NCBI GenBank assembly: GCA_020055645.1
Contig: CM034546.1
Span: 104,987,812-105,051,811, forward strand
Source of the DNA: Tomocerus qinae
Taxonomy: Eukaryota; Arthropoda; Collembola; Entomobryomorpha; Tomoceridae
Reading direction: 5' to 3'
DNA: 64,000 nt
Part shown: positions 46,495 through 57,801 of the stretch, in pieces
How the letters are laid out: every line of letters begins with the position of its first letter
Numbering within the stretch: the stretch's first letter is position 1
Position numbers and translations under genes: made by a program
Notes under the pieces: generated by a model
Databases searched by the model: none
Told to the model about the DNA's origin: nothing
Seen by the model: the letters and a program-made list of their open reading frames with translations, nothing else

Positions 46495-49400
46495 ATGTCA
46501 GTTGAGGTGCCAAATCAAATTAGCAGTCGCACTGAAAGTTTGCATACAGAAATTACCATTGAAGATGTTCGGTCAGATAACCAGCCTGGTACCCAGACAG
46601 AGAAGCCGAGGAGATTGTACACTGGAGATATCATAGTACGGGTGGGTAAAGACTTTGCAGATGGAAATCCTATCTACGGGACCGTTCTCGCTGGACCTGC
46701 TGACTCCGAAATAAACCGGTCAGCTGATGGAGGAAGCTCTTCTGAGGTTTTGGTACATTGGGACTCTTCAAATAAAGTAGACATGACCAAAGTGACTGAG
46801 GTAAACGCTAAATAATTATTTCCTATCTTGTGATTTATGAATTAAAAAGTATATTTCATAAACCATCTGCAGACATCTGTACCATAATATCATGAGCGAC
46901 AATTTATCTTAAAAACTTTAGGTAGCGTTGGTTGACCGGATGTTGATGAGGGGTCAAAGAGTTAAGAATGAGGATGGTGTATGTGGGACAGTTACAGTAT
47001 ACATGAACAAGGCTACCGTTAATATCGTCGGCACAAGTCATATCGTTGAAAATGTTATGACAGATCGCTTGGGGCCCGTTTCTGTAATAATCTCGATTTA
47101 CTCTTTGTTTTCACTGAAAATCTTCAACCAAATTTAGTGATATTATAAAATTTGTATTATTTGATGGCCAGGCATACGTAAGGGGCCAGGAAGTTATCTA
47201 TCGCGAATGGGTCGGAGTGATTACCAATATTAAGCGAAATGTTTGGTTCCAGTTGGACGGAGCAGGCAGATCTTTTTATATCGAAACTTATGAATGTAAG
47301 TCAAAACGTAAAGTTTGTTAATTATTGTAATGTATATATAAGTCAAAAATCGATGTTACTTCACTTTTGTTCATCGTAGAAAGTATTGAGATAGATTGTT
47401 CGAAAACAAAAAGTTTCAGTAACACTGTTACACAGAAAGTGGATTGGGATCAATGGTCAAAATTCACTCAATTAATTTAAATCTGTCGGCAGTTTATTAT
47501 TATTTTGTCTGACAGTTTTCATAACTGAATAGCTAGCAGATGATCTAGTGCATTATATGTTACTAATTTGTATATTATTATGTTTAAGCGGACGGATTTA
47601 TGAAAAATGATCCATATTGGGGCATAGGAGTCTCTTGTCCTGGTGTTCGCACTCATTTTAGCCTGAGTATGCTGAAAAAAGCCAAATGGGCTGGATCATC
47701 AATGCGATTCTTTTGGAAGTGGATTCCATTTCTTCCTTACTTGTATTCGTTTTACTCAGCAAAAACTACAAGAACAGAAGTACTGTCATTTTTAAGTATT
47801 ACGGGTTAATTATTGAAGTAATTTTTTGGATTTGTATTATTGTTCGTGTATTTATCTGTCCAGGTTACTCAGCTAACTATCAAATGGTTATACATTGCTC
47901 CTTACAAGAAGAATGCAGAGATAGAACCTCCTCCAGAAATACTTACACAAAACGAGATGCGTTTCCTCGAGTTAGTTGGAGTACCCAGCACTGAAACAAT
48001 TGGTTTCAACAGTGTTCGCATATATCGATTAAAACCACAAGATTCAGTTACAAGTCACACTCTGTGGTTATCTAAGTTTCGCACTAACTACATGAAAATG
48101 GATGATAAAAATTCAAAAGAAATTCGAAGCCCAGTCAATCCTCCTCTTTCAATTCTGGTAAATTTTCTCTATAATCCAAAGGTGATTTGGGTTTAGTGAT
48201 TGAGTTAAGTATTTAGAGTATTATTATAAGGAAATTAATGATTGATCACTTTTTTCCGTCTGCAGTCTTCCGTTAAAGGATACGATCTACCTGTGAAAGT
48301 TCTACTGCGGCAAAATGAAGTTGAAGTCGAGTGGGATGTAAGAATGTGACTGAAAATAGCTTTTAAACCCACATTGTTTGATTCACTAAATAGTTTTTTG
48401 ATTTAGGATGGAACAAAGCAAATCATGTTATCAATTGACGTTCCATATCTTCAAAAAATTTCCGAAGATCCTGACTATCCCTCAGGAGTTGTGGTTGCAC
48501 CCATTCACAAAACGACTATGGACTCTGAGATTTATGGCATTGTTCAAAATAGCGAGAAATTCTGTAATGATTACATACATAGTAATTTTGTCTTTTAGTT
48601 TTCTGACATTTATAATCCCAATATTCATTTACCACGCAGATGCGGACAAAAACAAAATTGTTCCAGTCCGCTGGATCCACATTGATGGTGAAAGCATAAG
48701 GGATTTGGGAATCCATGATGAATCAGTCTATGATATCAAACTCCATTCTCGTTATTGTCTCTACGTCCGAGGCACAATTGTCTTTGCAAAGAATCCACTA
48801 AAAGAACGCTTCCGAGCTGGTACTGTTACTGATATTGATGTCAAGTCAGGGAAAATGATCGTACTCAACCCATCTGATAATAGCATACACTACATGCTAC
48901 CACATTCCATTATCCCAATGTCCAAGAGGTGTTACTGGAATTTCTTTTCGCGGAAATGGATTGAAGGTATGCTCAGGTGTAAATTATGATTTTTTTCAAC
49001 CCAAATTAATACATCTTTTCAATATCCACATCCAGATGATTTAATTCCTCCTTCTCATCAACTGGAAATGGAATTTGATCCTGAAAAGAATATCGCTGAT
49101 GCGACCAACGACACACTTCTAAAATCTCTGTACAGTGATAACAATAATTTGTTGTCCCGAGAAGAAAATAGCATTTGGGATGAATCTGCTTTTAAGATGT
49201 TGGACGAAGCTCCTGAGAATCATCGCTTTTATCCTTTTAATTCCGATATTTACACCAATGCATTTGCAACGATTTTCTCCGCAGAACGGAAAGTGTTGAG
49301 CGATAATGTACCACAGGGGATTTGGATTCGAATGTATCAAGATAGAATGGTAATAATCAAGACTTCCTGTATTCGTTTCTTATTATTTCATAATAAGAGA

Positions 49401-50867
49401 ATCAAGAGTCGGAGTCAAATTTTTGAAAATCACCTTAGCTACTAGCTAATTTTAATTTAAAATCCCTCTCCTTCCTCTTAGCATAAAACTGTACACTGTA
49501 GGTACCAAAGGCATCAATTCGGTGTATTATCATACTTTGGTTGTTGGTGTGCCAATTTATGCGAAGAGGTTGTTGAGGGGAAAATGGAGTGAGGTGCTGG
49601 AGTGAGGTGCTAAATTCCGACTCCGACCCCAGACTAGAATGGTAATAATAATGCATTATGCCGTCATTAATAAAAAATTTGAACTCTTATTTCCTAATTT
49701 TTAGGATTTGCTATCAGTGCTGATGTTGGGACCTACAAAGACTCCGGTATGTCAATTATTTCATCCTGCTATATATTACTGTATGTTGTTATTAAAATTT
49801 TGCTCATTTTACTGACAGTATGAGGATGCCCTTCTTCTCTTTGATATGCAACTACCGAAAGATTTTCCAAATAGTCCCCCACGGACCAAGTTTATCTCCT
49901 ACGTTTCCCGTGATATTAATCCTGTTCTCTCTAGTGATGGAAACTTTTGTGTGAGTAGTATTAAGTGGGAGCCTCCAGCTTACGAAGAGAATATTTCCAA
50001 TGTTTTGATATTTGTTGTCAAAATCCAAGGTATAAAATTAATTTCAATGAAAATTTTATTTTCATTATTCAAGGATTCATTTGATATTTTATCTCCTGTT
50101 TGTAGAACTGGTGTTTTCACCTGAGCCATATTACGCCATGATGAAACATTCTGATGTAGTAACAGGATCTAGCATTCGCGACTCCGTCGAATATAATGAG
50201 GGTGTGATCATCAATATGCTCGATTCTGGTTTCAATATGATCCACAAGCCATGGGCACCTTGGTCCTCCCTCATTCGTAACCACTTTGTATCTACCTTAC
50301 CAGAGTAATTATTTATATTATTTTTACCATAATTTTATTTAGATATTCGATAGTTAAACATGTTTTCTATATTTAATTGCAGCCGAGTAAAAATGGCGAA
50401 ATCCTTATTAGCAGCAGCGGATTCTGTTTCGGGTTATTTTAAATTTCAAATTCTTATGTCTCTAATCAACATAATTTGATTTTCCTAATGAGCATTTTCA
50501 TACAGAGCCGGAACCCGAGGAAAGCAGTTTCCCAATTTCACCAATGTCTCAAGGATTTAAGAAGGCATTACTACCGCGGTTGGAAAAGATGGAGAAACTA
50601 TTAGTGTCACTTACCGAGACTCCTGAAATATCTGTAGATTCAGAAAAGCCTTCTACCTCAATAACCGAAGAGCTGACCTCAATTAAAGAAGAGATCAATG
50701 TGACTCCAAGCGCCACTTTGATCAACGGTAAAAGTCAGGAGAAAGTCACTTCTAAGGCTTCTAGAGACACAATGAAGAATTTCTTGGAGAATTCAACAGA
50801 TATCGTGGACCAATGTGAAGAAGTTAAACCTTCTGAAAATCAGGAAGCTGAAAATATCACTGTTTAA
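46495..50867 (+). CDS. UBE2O-like E2 ubiquitin-conjugating enzyme
   Basis: Fourteen exons join in phase: 46495-46800, 46922-47083, 47172-47295, 47589-47779, 47864-48157, 48266-48337, 48407-48563, 48640-48966, 49036-49349, 49705-49746, 49819-50029, 50106-50304, 50383-50432, 50506-50867 (2,811 nt, 936 residues). Known role of UBE2O: a large E2/E3 hybrid that transfers ubiquitin to basic or orphan proteins. The N-terminal two-thirds contain SH3-like beta modules (VEHWD-type strands; RGQEVIYREWVGVITNI; ESVYDIKLH then FRAGTVTDI). QGIWIRMYQDRMDLLSVLML, GPTKTPYEDALLLFD and DGNFCVSS are the UBC core, with the likely catalytic Cys at residue 707 (49,948-49,950). A coiled coil (FKKALLPRLEKMEKLL) and acidic tail follow. 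The usual NPNLY-type motif reads INPVLSS and the GTW-type segment is altered, so it is diverged and shorter than the ~1,290-residue human protein. The start is the ATG after GAAAC; upstream in-frame sequence lacks another ATG. Confidence 0.88.
49352..49660. repeat. Repeat-derived sequence in intron 9 of the UBE2O-like gene
   Basis: CAAGACTTCCTGTATTC, AGAGAATCAAGAGT and GAAAATCACCTTA match, in the same order, the 273-bp tandem unit at 10,315-10,390 and 10,588-10,665. The intron (49,350-49,704) is longer than its neighbours because of this insertion. This links the repeat-rich half and the gene half of the window. Confidence 0.7.
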
Positions 50868-52293
50868 ATTACACGAACTCTTATACTGAACTCTGAATTG
50901 TTACCTTAAATAACTTAAGTTTATATCATTTTGTGCCAATTTGATAGTATTGTACCAAAAAATTAGCAATAGCAACGATGTATTATTTGATAACTACTAA
51001 TGTCCACGATGCAAATAAGAAATACATGGATTGATTAGCCTAAATAAATATTCTGAAACGTTAGCCATTGATTTGAGGTATTATTTGTATCATTCCCTTT
51101 TATTTTGTATTTTAATGCATTACATTTTTCATCCATTGTCAATTAAAATCACTGTTAAAACGTGTAAAACTCTTTTGCCTTTGTTCAATTCGGAAGCTGA
51201 AGTACCTATTAGAGTCTTTGTATTTATGTATTACTGCACTACACACTAGCTAACAGCATCAACACATACATATACGTTATAAAATAGAGTAAAACTTGTC
51301 AGTCCCAGTTCACACGCGACAAGTTGTCACAAAATACGTTTGCATTTGCAAATTAATTACTTACCTTAATGAACTTAATGATAAACTCACAGCAACCTAT
51401 TTACAAAAAAAACTAGAGAACATACTTAATGAGTGATTCATAAAATTGACACACTAAATAATATTATCTTACTATCTACTACTAGGCACTTGTGCTTGAA
51501 TTTAAGCATACAATAACTTTGTTAACAAGCGCTTGAAATTGTTCTGTACACACTGTTACATACATGCATAATACATTATTGTGACATTATTAAAAGGGAA
51601 AGGATATTCTATGCGCTGTTTATCGTTAAATTGACGGTTACGATTACATTCTAAATTCTAAAAAGTACTAAAGGTACCTAGTCTAACTTTTGTTTTGCAT
51701 CTTAAAATGAATACATACATACAATTTGTATGAGCCTTAAAGTAAGCTGTGTTCTGTTATGTAGTAGTGTATCTCACGTAAATATTATGTACTAGCAGTC
51801 CACTTGAATGTATATCAGTATAACATATAGTCTAGTGTAACACAACTAACCTCCTCTGTTAATTTTTAAATTGCTTAGAACACCTATTATTTAAGCAACA
51901 TCAAACACGGCTCGTCAACAATACAGTTACATTATAAAAATTATCTATTTACATTTACACATTATTGATACACAAAAGTTCCTGCATTATCTGTGCTCTT
52001 AAGGTTTCCAGAAGTAATAAGATATATCAAGCTGTAAATGAAAATTTTACGCACATTCGTTATAAACAGTTCAGTGAAAGAAAACCTCTCAGTATCACCC
52101 TAATTAGTATAAAGTTAATTTTTAACTGTCAGAAATACATAATTGATAAGAAAAAAAGGATTTACATGTTCCAGAGAGGATTTTACAATAATTACGAACA
52201 TGGTCTTCTACATTTTGATTTCCACCCTACCTTCTCTAACTAGTAACTACAGTACAAACTACTACATTAAGGTATTTAATACAACATAGCTAA
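50868..52293. other. Convergent intergenic region (two 3' UTRs)
   Basis: The plus-strand UBE2O-like gene ends at 50,867 and the minus-strand glycoprotein gene ends at 52,294, so this 1.4 kb holds two facing 3' UTRs. AATAAA on the plus strand at 51,043-51,048 is a fair poly(A) signal for the first gene. On the minus strand AATAAA is found near 51,098, and ATTAAA near 52,272 lies just past the stop. No ORF or repeat is supported. Confidence 0.6.
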
Positions 52294-55200
52294 TTATCTC
52301 TTATTGTTGTGGTCAACATAGACTCGAACGACTTCTCCCGAGTATTTCCTTTGAGATGGCATAAAGTAAAAGTCGGGGTTGTGAGTTGCGGACGTTCCTC
52401 CGCCGACACCACTGCTTCCGTTATGGCGCATGGATTGCGATTGGTGTGCATGAGTAGATTGGTGAGAAGAATGGTTTTGTGGACGAGGGAGTGACATGTT
52501 GGGAGGTCCATGCTGACTATAACTATTACCATGGCCATTGGAATTATGACTTAGACTGTGGTGACCATTAGTATGGGGATGGCCATTGCCGTGGCTGTTG
52601 CCGTGACTGTTGCCGTGACCGTGACCATTTCCATTTGGGTGATGTTGAGGCGCTGCTGTCAATGGCATTGCGTTATGTCCCAAGTGCTTTTCATCGTAGG
52701 CGTCGTAACCATAATTCGTTTCTGAATAATCTCTCCATTGCATTCCTGATCCACTGGAAGGAGAACCCTGAGAATACAAACACGAATTATTGTCATCCTT
52801 CACATTTCATATCTTTAAAAAATACATGCAACTGCAATTTACTATGTACAAGGTAAACATTCATTATAATGGTAAAAATAATAGTTTCTCAGGTAAGCGA
52901 AAATGCGCTGTGCTACTTATTGCGTGAGCACCTCAAGCTAAAGGGCCTATAAACTTACCTACGTTTTGATAAATAGAGTATTTAAGTGCACGAAATAATA
53001 CATCTATATGGTACTGTATAGATATGTGGATTGACTATATGAACTAAACAGGAGTAATGTGCATGAGATTAATTACAGCTTTAATTATAGTAATGGCCTT
53101 AAATGCAATGCAAAAAAGAACGCAGAAACGAAGAGATTAAAAAGAAAAGAAAGATAAAAGGATAAAAAAAGTTCAGATCATTAATCATTACTATAAACGT
53201 TAGTGAATACTGGAAGGTGCTGATTGTCGCCAACCTTGACAGGATAATATGTATATGTGATATTAATAGAAGTTTTAAGAAGATTTTGTCAATGAAGATA
53301 GGAGAAGTGAAGACTGTCAAAGAAGATCATGATCATATTGCAGGTTTAGCCCCTCCCATTTCATTCCCGTTAGGAACAACCTTTTAAAAGAAATTCATTC
53401 ATTCTACAACAGCTTGTAACTACATACAGTTTCCATAAGATTTGGCACTTACAGAGGCATTGCTATACAATCTTAATTATTCATACAGTACAACTTTTCA
53501 CATTTTGCTTTTTTTCTGTCATCGCATGATAATAATTAGTTAACGTGGGAAAAGGAATGATAATATTACCTTGTGGGAGGAAGTTTTACCGGAGATTTTG
53601 TAAATGGTCAAGCCAGCTTGAAGAAGGGCTAAAAGAATAAGAGCGGCAACGCAGCCGAGAACAATCCATAATCTTTGACCTCCAAATGCAGATGTTGTCG
53701 CTATTACATTAGAATCTTCATCTTCCGCAGCACGGAACTCTGGAGAACTTAATTCCAAGTATTGAGGATCCAATTGTAAAGCTCCAACGCGGCCATTTGC
53801 AATTGTTTCTTTAAGAGCACGTTCTACTCGATTTTTATCAGCTAGCTCTGAATTGGGTTGTACCATCAGTTCTAACTTGGCCAAGGCTCCTTCTCCATCC
53901 CTATATCATTACCGAAAAACAATAGTTTTATTTTCGATCCTATCTTCCAAAATATATGCATATTAAATCACAAAAATCTATTTTATCGTACCTGGTAATA
54001 TCTGTAAGTCCTAATCGGTTGAATCCCTGAATGTTCTTAAGACCAGAGCTTAGGTCAGTTTCGATACGATTTCCTAATAAGTTGAAATCTTCAGAACCCT
54101 TCTTCGGTGCTTTCCAATTGTCTCCTAAACCACCGGTTAGCTTAATATCAAATTGATAACGAATCTCTTGAGGCTTAACCACTTTCACTGGTCGACATTT
54201 ACGGGGAATGCAAATCTTTTCAGGAGAAGCAATTGGAGTTTGGTCATGCTTTCTAATCTTCTTGGATACTGCATTGTAAGTTCCACCTTCCACAGGGAAC
54301 AGGAAGAATCGACATTCATCCAAGGAAACATCTTTCAAGTTATCATTTGTATTCACTTTCCGTAAGAATGACAGTTGAACAATGCCGTCTCGATATTTGC
54401 CAGTCATATTAGAAATATCCTATGTTTATAAGTAAATTACTTAACATTCATTTTACATTTTACACAATTTAATACAAATCCTGAACAGAATAACTTTCAA
54501 GTACCTGATATTGATCCAAAATAGGTGCTGTGTATGAGGTCATGAAAGTGTCCATGATAAAAAACTGTCCTGCTGAATTTACCCATCCAAGAATAGCATC
54601 AGAATTTCTCATATCAGGACTGTCGCTGAAGCCAATGCCCGTCCACTTATCAGTTTTTCTGGTTTCAATTGTAAATCTAATAGAATCCAAGCTAGGAATG
54701 TATCTCCAAGTGGCATTATAACTGCAAGGTTTTGAACTGTCGGCATTAGAGCAACCCGGAGGATGAGCCCAGTTATTTTCGCAGTCACCTTCTGTTGTCT
54801 TTTTGCTGCCAGTTGCTGGGAAAATGAAATATTATGAATATTTATTTAAGATAATTATTCAGGTTACATTTCCCCATAAAATATTATCTGGTAATACCTT
54901 GTTGATTTAAGAAGTCAATTCGGGTAATACCACGCTGAGCACCGTGTCCATGATATTTAATCTCATCGGGAGCATAAAAATTAGGAACGGATGGAGTCTC
55001 CTTTTCAATTCCAGAATGGGGTTTGTGCACGTATTCACCTGACTCTTGACCTCTGGCCCAAATTACATGCATTTCTCCGTCAATGGTATGATCAGGACCA
55101 TCTGTCGAACGGATTTTTCTGCGGAAAATAAGGACAGTTTGGTTGTCTTTCTCCCATCCGGCTGCTGATGTAATATCTTCTTTTCCTCCCCAGAATGTGT

Positions 55201-57801
55201 CCAGTCTTGGTGTAGATCTATCCCTTGTGTAGTAATCCCTAATTCTGGAATAAATCCCTCGTGCACCGCCCATTACCAAATCGATGCAGTCCATAGCATG
55301 AAAATCTCCTTTTGGTGCCCACTGAAAATGTTAATTATCAAATTATTTGTGGGTACTAAAGGCTTGTAGAACTAACTAATTACGTAGCGTTCATATCTAA
55401 ATATCACGGACATTTAGCTTTAATTAGACGATAATTTTACCTCAGATGGTTTCAATTCCTGATTTGATGGATGAGGTGAGCTTCCACTTGCGCCTGGTTC
55501 TGCCTCAGCTTCAGGTTCACTTTCAGGATGTGGCTCGGCTTCTGACTCAGGTTCAGGTTCACTAGCTGTAGATTCCGGTTCAGATTCAGGCTCAGATTTT
55601 GGTTCAGACTCAGGTTCTGACTCGGGTTCTGTTATTAGAACAATACTTAATAATAATGTACAAAAATTAAGATGAGGTTAAGTGTATTTTAACACTAACC
55701 AGGCTCTGCCTTGGAATCCTCAGGTTCGGGTGATCTCTGCCTTCTTGAGCTTCGACTTACAACGATAGAAGATGTTTCTACCTTCACTTCTTCGTTTCCT
55801 TCAGGCGCTTTGGAAGATCTAAGTTTGGCTCTCAATTTACTAGCGCTTGAACTTGTAGTTGACACGGTTTTAACGGTGGTTTCCTTAACTTCAGGTCTTG
55901 TTGTAACTTCCGGCTCTGGCTCAGACTCTACAATAGTAGTATTAGTACAATTATAAATTGCATCGATCATGCACATATTCAATTTGTTGAAAAAATCCTT
56001 CAAAATACCTGCATGTGGTTCAGCATGGGTTTCCGGTTCAGCATGACCATCTTCATGTTTTGGTTCGTACTTATGTTCATGTTTAGATGTTGGCTCTGCG
56101 GAAACTTCTGGCTCCGAAGAAGCACTTTCAGCACTGGGTTCTGTTTCCGCCGCTGGTTCCGGCTCAGCCTTTCCAGTTTCATGCTTATGCTTGTGGTCTG
56201 AAGCTGAAGATTCTGGCTCTGGTTCCGATTCAGCTTTAGGTTCCGATTCGGCAACGGGTTCACTAAATGAATTCAAACAATATAGGTCATTCAAAATTTC
56301 AAATAAAGATGGTACTGTATATTAGTTGATAGTGGTATTACTTCATAAATGTCTGTACACAATTTTATATTTAACTTACGAAGGAGCAACTTGCAACTTT
56401 GCATTTTTGCCTTGACGTTCCGTGGTTGAATTCTGAATAAATGGCCATCTCTTACAGGTTTTGTCAAAACCAGCCGGTCTCCATCCAATAGCTCCATAAG
56501 AAGTACCGTCAATTACAAGGATAAACTCGATTTCCTTATTTTCTTCCTTTTTAGCAGGAATAATCTATGAATTTTAAGAGTAGTGAACATCAGTTATCTC
56601 CTTTACAATAATAAAATGTTGTTTCATTTGAGTATTTTTTAGATAAGGCAATTTAGTAGTCGTACGTTGTAGTAAAGGGTCATTCGATCCGATAAAACTT
56701 GTTTGGTGTGCCGAGAAGTATCAAGGGGCTGATTAGAATCGGGCATTTTAACCTTATTCCTCTTACGACATTTTTCACCATGAAATCCTGGAGCGCAAAA
56801 GCATTGTTTACGAGGTAGAGCCGTTCCACCGAGAGCAATACATTTTCCATTGCTGCCACCACACTCGGAGTCCGTTTCACACTCATCTTCATACTGACAT
56901 CTTGCTCCCCAAAATCCTATTTACAACAGAGAGAAAATAAATTAGGATGATATATAAACACAAAGTTAACTTGCTAACATGTGGGCATTACAGAAGAATA
57001 CTAATACAAGTCCCTTTTCCTGTTACGTTCATTGTATCCTTTCTTTACTATACATTAGAATGTAAATATATATACTTGTAACAAGACACAAAATTAAAGC
57101 ACAGTTCGTTTTCCTTCCCTGCTTGACACGTACCAACACTAAACGCTAATGGTCCATAATTTAGCACGGACGAAGCATTGTTCCAATCCACGGTCAATTT
57201 AATTACACATCCGAATTATTCATGCTACTCTGGTCGCTTACAAGCCCTAGTTATTTATTTGACGTGAGTTTAAAGGTTCTTAAACATTTAACCTGTATCA
57301 TGTAATGTTTAGATAATACCTACTCCATATAGTGCCAACCATATCTACAGTTTCTACCTAAGCTTTGAGATTTCATGATCATTACGCACCAGTCACGGGA
57401 TGGACACGGAAGATACAAAACCTCTTAAACTATTATTTCATGTATCCATACACATTTTACATATGCACGTACGCGCATATAATTTGGATAATACCTACCA
57501 AAGAAAGGTACCATTAATAACCATTTAGATAGGGAACTCTCTTAAGCACAAATCACAAATGTAAGTATATGTATCTAAAACGTGTACATTTAACACACCT
57601 TTATTACAGACGCAACGTCCAACTACAGGGCGGCCGTGCCCACTGCAAGTTTCTTTATATTTCCGGGGTTCCACGATGTCCACATCGGCACATGACCAAA
57701 ATCGGTAATTATTTGCCCATTCAGACGCCTGTCGGAGCAAACGAATAGTGCAATCGTCACAGGTGAAATTTGTCGGTAGTTTTATTTCATGCCACTGCGC
57801 T
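52294..57801 (-). CDS. EGF/DOMON/SEA single-pass membrane glycoprotein, 5' part missing
   Basis: Eleven exons join in phase: 57801-57599, 56916-56666, 56564-56380, 56262-56009, 55927-55700, 55628-55441, 55321-54898, 54815-54505, 54419-53992, 53900-53570, 52767-52294 (about 1,091 codons). Order: Cys-rich segment (LPTNFTCDDCTIRLLRQ, FWSCADVDIV), reminiscent of the end of LPMO-like domains; two EGF-like modules (CSGHGRPVVGRCVC; CETDSECGG); first half of a DOMON domain (EFILVIDGTSYGAIGWRP); a Glu/Pro/Ser/Ala-rich stretch of about 220 residues; second half (MDCIDLVMGGARG, DYYTRDRSTPR); a second DOMON-like domain (TGIGFSDSPDMRNSDAILGW); a SEA-like domain; a transmembrane helix (LWIVLGCVAALILLALLQAG); and a His/Gly/Asn-rich cytoplasmic tail ending GEVVRVYVDHNNKR. 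DOMON domains bind heme or sugar; the function of this protein is unknown to me. Earlier exons with start codon and signal peptide are not seen. Confidence 0.85.

Noticed and set aside
56013-56201. Plus-strand ORFs over the acidic exons (also 55711-55956)
   Set aside because: They are complements of the GAA/CCA-rich coding repeats of the minus-strand glycoprotein gene.
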